Below are positions 5,233-6,843 of a DNA stretch of 6,843 nucleotides, piece by piece. Where the stretch lies: positions 1-6,843 of the forward strand of contig CAZTMX010000154.1 in assembly GCA_964614855.1 (NCBI GenBank), in the 5' to 3' direction. Made by a program: the position numbers and the translations under genes. Origin of the DNA: CAWJHE01 sp964614855 (lineage in GTDB: Bacteria; Chloroflexota; Anaerolineae; Anaerolineales; UBA4823). Below the pieces are notes generated by a model, which was not told the DNA's origin, did no database searches, and worked only from the letters and a program-made list of their open reading frames with translations. Every line of letters begins with the position of its first letter. Within the stretch, counting starts at the first letter, position 1.

Positions 5233-6843
5233 ATGACAATCAATACTCCTTTATTCTCCTGGGATACCCGCATCCCAATGCGCGATGGGATCACCCTCTC
5301 CACCGATATCTACTTTCCTGAAAGCGCTGGCCCTCACCCGCTGATTTTGCAACGAACGCCGTACGACAACAGCAATCCTGCTCACGGCGTGATGGCGAAA
5401 TCCTTTACCCAACAGGGCTATATCTTTGCCATCCAGGATGTGCGCGGCCGCTGCGATTCCGACGGCGAGTGGGATCCATGGATGACAGAAGACACCGACG
5501 GCTACGATACCATCGAATGGCTGGCTGCACAGCCCTGGTGTGACGGCAAGGTCGGGATGATGGGCGGTTCGTACCTGGGGTTTGTGCAATGGCGCGCAGC
5601 GCGTGAATGCCCGCCGCACCTGGTCACACTGGCAGCCACAGTCTCCTTGGGTCGTTGGGGACACGAATTCCCCTGCATGAACGGCAAGATGAACCTGGAA
5701 ACCCTGCGTTGGCTGAACCTGGTGGCCGGACGCACCCAGCAAATGGTCTCTTATGATGTGGAAAATCCGGTGGTGGACTGGAACCAGGTGGTGCTCACCC
5801 GCCCGATGATCGATATGGATATCACCCTGGGGCGCACCAATACCGTCTGGCGCACGTGGATGGAGCATATCACCCTGGATGACGATTACTGGAAGAAGAT
5901 CACCATGCAGCCGGAGGACTTCCGCCGCATCGATCTGCCGGTGCTGCACATCACCGGCTGGTTTGATGACGACCAGGTCGGCGCGCTTTCCTATTACAAC
6001 GGGATGATGGCGTACTCGCCCGCAAAACAAAACCAATACCTGATGATCGGCCCGTGGGATCACAGCGGCACACGCCGCCCGCAGACCCGGCTGGGCGATA
6101 TGAGCTTCCCGGAAAACTCGCAGCACGACTTTATTGCCATTCACCTGCGCTGGTTTGACCACTGGTTGAAAGGCGTGGATAACGGCGTTGAGAAAGACCC
6201 CGCTGTACGCCTGTATACGATGGGAAAAAATGAGTGGCAGGAATATCCCAGCTGGCCTGTACCCGGCGTGCAAGAGAAGGCGCTATACCTGCACAGCGGT
6301 GGGAGCGCTAATTCGCGCCAGGGGGACGGCGCGCTTTCGCTGCTGATGCCCGATAATGAGCCCGAAGACCACTACATTTACGACCCCGAAGACCCCACAC
6401 CCGGGATGCGCAATTTCCCCCAGGAGTATTACCTGCCGGTGGAACAAGAATTTGCCGAGAAGCGCAGCGATGTGCTGGTATTCAGCACCCCTGTTTTAGA
6501 AGAAGCGCTGGAAGTAACCGGTGTGCCATTTGTGGAGCTGTACGCTGCATCGGATGCAGTGGATACGGATTTTGCCGCGGTATTGTGCGATGTCAGCCCA
6601 GACGGCGCTTCCATCCGCCTGGCAGAAAACATCATGCGCGCTTCCTACCGTGATTCGTTGGAGCACCCCACCCCGATTGAACCGGGTAAGGTGTACCGCT
6701 ACCGCATCGAGTTGAACGGCTTCTCGCATGTCTTTCTGCCCGGGCACCGCATCCGGCTGGATGTGATGTCGGCGCGCTTCCCCACCTGGTCACGCAACCC
6801 GAACACCGGCGCGCCGGAAGGCTACGATCTGGAGATGCGCCCC
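5233..6843 (+). CDS. CocE/NonD-type serine hydrolase, X-Pro dipeptidyl-peptidase (S15) superfamily (3' end cut)
   Basis: The first 537 codons are present. Related proteins are about 550-600 residues long, so only a short C-terminal piece is missing. It opens with MRDGITLSTDIYFP (16-29), as usual. The alpha/beta-hydrolase core carries the nucleophile Ser113 in GGSYLG, Asp245 in GWFDD and His277 in GPWDHS, with Tyr44 (RTPYD) and Tyr114 as likely oxyanion-hole residues; in cocaine esterase the equivalents are Ser117, Asp259, His287 and Tyr44/Tyr118. A helical cap lies at about 150-235, and from about 345 comes the C-terminal jelly-roll domain, ending in view at RNPNTGAPEGYD. Members hydrolyse esters, beta-lactam-like or glutaryl amides, or X-Pro peptides; which applies here is not decidable. 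No signal peptide, so cytoplasmic. The ATG at 5233 follows GAGG with 5 bases between. Divergent from the importer operon and sharing its control region, it probably acts on the imported compound (inference). Confidence 0.92.
   Translation, partial: MTINTPLFSWDTRIPMRDGITLSTDIYFPESAGPHPLILQRTPYDNSNPAHGVMAKSFTQQGYIFAIQDVRGRCDSDGEWDPWMTEDTDGYDTIEWLAAQPWCDGKVGMMGGSYLGFVQWRAARECPPHLVTLAATVSLGRWGHEFPCMNGKMNLETLRWLNLVAGRTQQMVSYDVENPVVDWNQVVLTRPMIDMDITLGRTNTVWRTWMEHITLDDDYWKKITMQPEDFRRIDLPVLHITGWFDDDQVGALSYYNGMMAYSPAKQNQYLMIGPWDHSGTRRPQTRLGDMSFPENSQHDFIAIHLRWFDHWLKGVDNGVEKDPAVRLYTMGKNEWQEYPSWPVPGVQEKALYLHSGGSANSRQGDGALSLLMPDNEPEDHYIYDPEDPTPGMRNFPQEYYLPVEQEFAEKRSDVLVFSTPVLEEALEVTGVPFVELYAASDAVDTDFAAVLCDVSPDGASIRLAENIMRASYRDSLEHPTPIEPGKVYRYRIELNGFSHVFLPGHRIRLDVMSARFPTWSRNPNTGAPEGYDLEMRP

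Noticed and set aside
5222..5236. A four-codon ORF (ATG AGG CCA AAA TGA) overlapping the hydrolase start
   Set aside because: Its ATG overlaps the Shine-Dalgarno of the hydrolase gene and has no ribosome site of its own; it is probably chance.
5251..6273. A 340-codon open frame on the minus strand
   Set aside because: It is antisense to the serine hydrolase, whose plus-strand frame has the full catalytic set and family motifs. The minus-strand product is rich in His/Ala/Val and resembles no family I know.

Overview
The window looks like a chromosomal catabolic or transport locus of a Chloroflexota bacterium, most likely Anaerolineae or a close relative. This is an inference. It rests on the lipoprotein of the ABC transporter, which has a long Ala/Pro/Glu linker of PAAE/PAAP type after its lipobox and a C-terminus ending in SIPTWSWAQ, both features I associate with that group. 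GC content looks moderate (roughly mid-50s %) and coding density is high. I see no mobile element, CRISPR array, tRNA or rRNA.

Layout. Six genes run leftward in one probable operon. In order of transcription they are: a family-5 (peptide/opine/nickel type) solute-binding lipoprotein (5101-3308, GTG start); a DppB-like permease (3162-2209); a DppC-like permease (2206-1307); a GntR/FCD-type regulator (1305-640); a small protein of the L-2-amino-thiazoline-4-carboxylate (ATC) hydrolase family (581-75); and the first 24 codons of a flavoprotein with a Gly-rich nucleotide-binding motif (72 to the left edge). Gaps are 1-2 bases between permease 1, permease 2 and the regulator, and again between the ATC-hydrolase-like gene and the flavoprotein gene. 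The two larger gaps are 145 bp (binding protein to permease 1) and 58 bp (regulator to ATC-hydrolase-like gene). One gene runs rightward: a CocE/NonD-type alpha/beta-hydrolase of the X-Pro dipeptidyl-peptidase (S15) superfamily (5233 to the right edge), with Ser, Asp, His and the oxyanion Tyr all present. The transporter's two ATPase subunits are not in the window.

Control. The 131-bp divergent region (5102-5232) holds two good sigma70-type promoters facing opposite ways and interlocked over the same about 34 bp, so RNA polymerase probably cannot use both at once. A near-perfect 14-bp palindrome sits on the shared -35/-10 overlap and is a plausible operator for the locally encoded regulator. 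Between binding protein and permease 1 there is a strong hairpin that could act as an attenuator, with a TTGACA/TATAAT pair overlapping it.

How it may work together (inference): an oligopeptide-like or amide/ester-containing solute is captured and imported. The cytoplasmic serine hydrolase, the ATC-hydrolase-like enzyme and the flavoprotein then process it, and the regulator senses the solute or a product. The substrate cannot be named from the sequence. This gene combination is the most interesting aspect; the individual families are all known.
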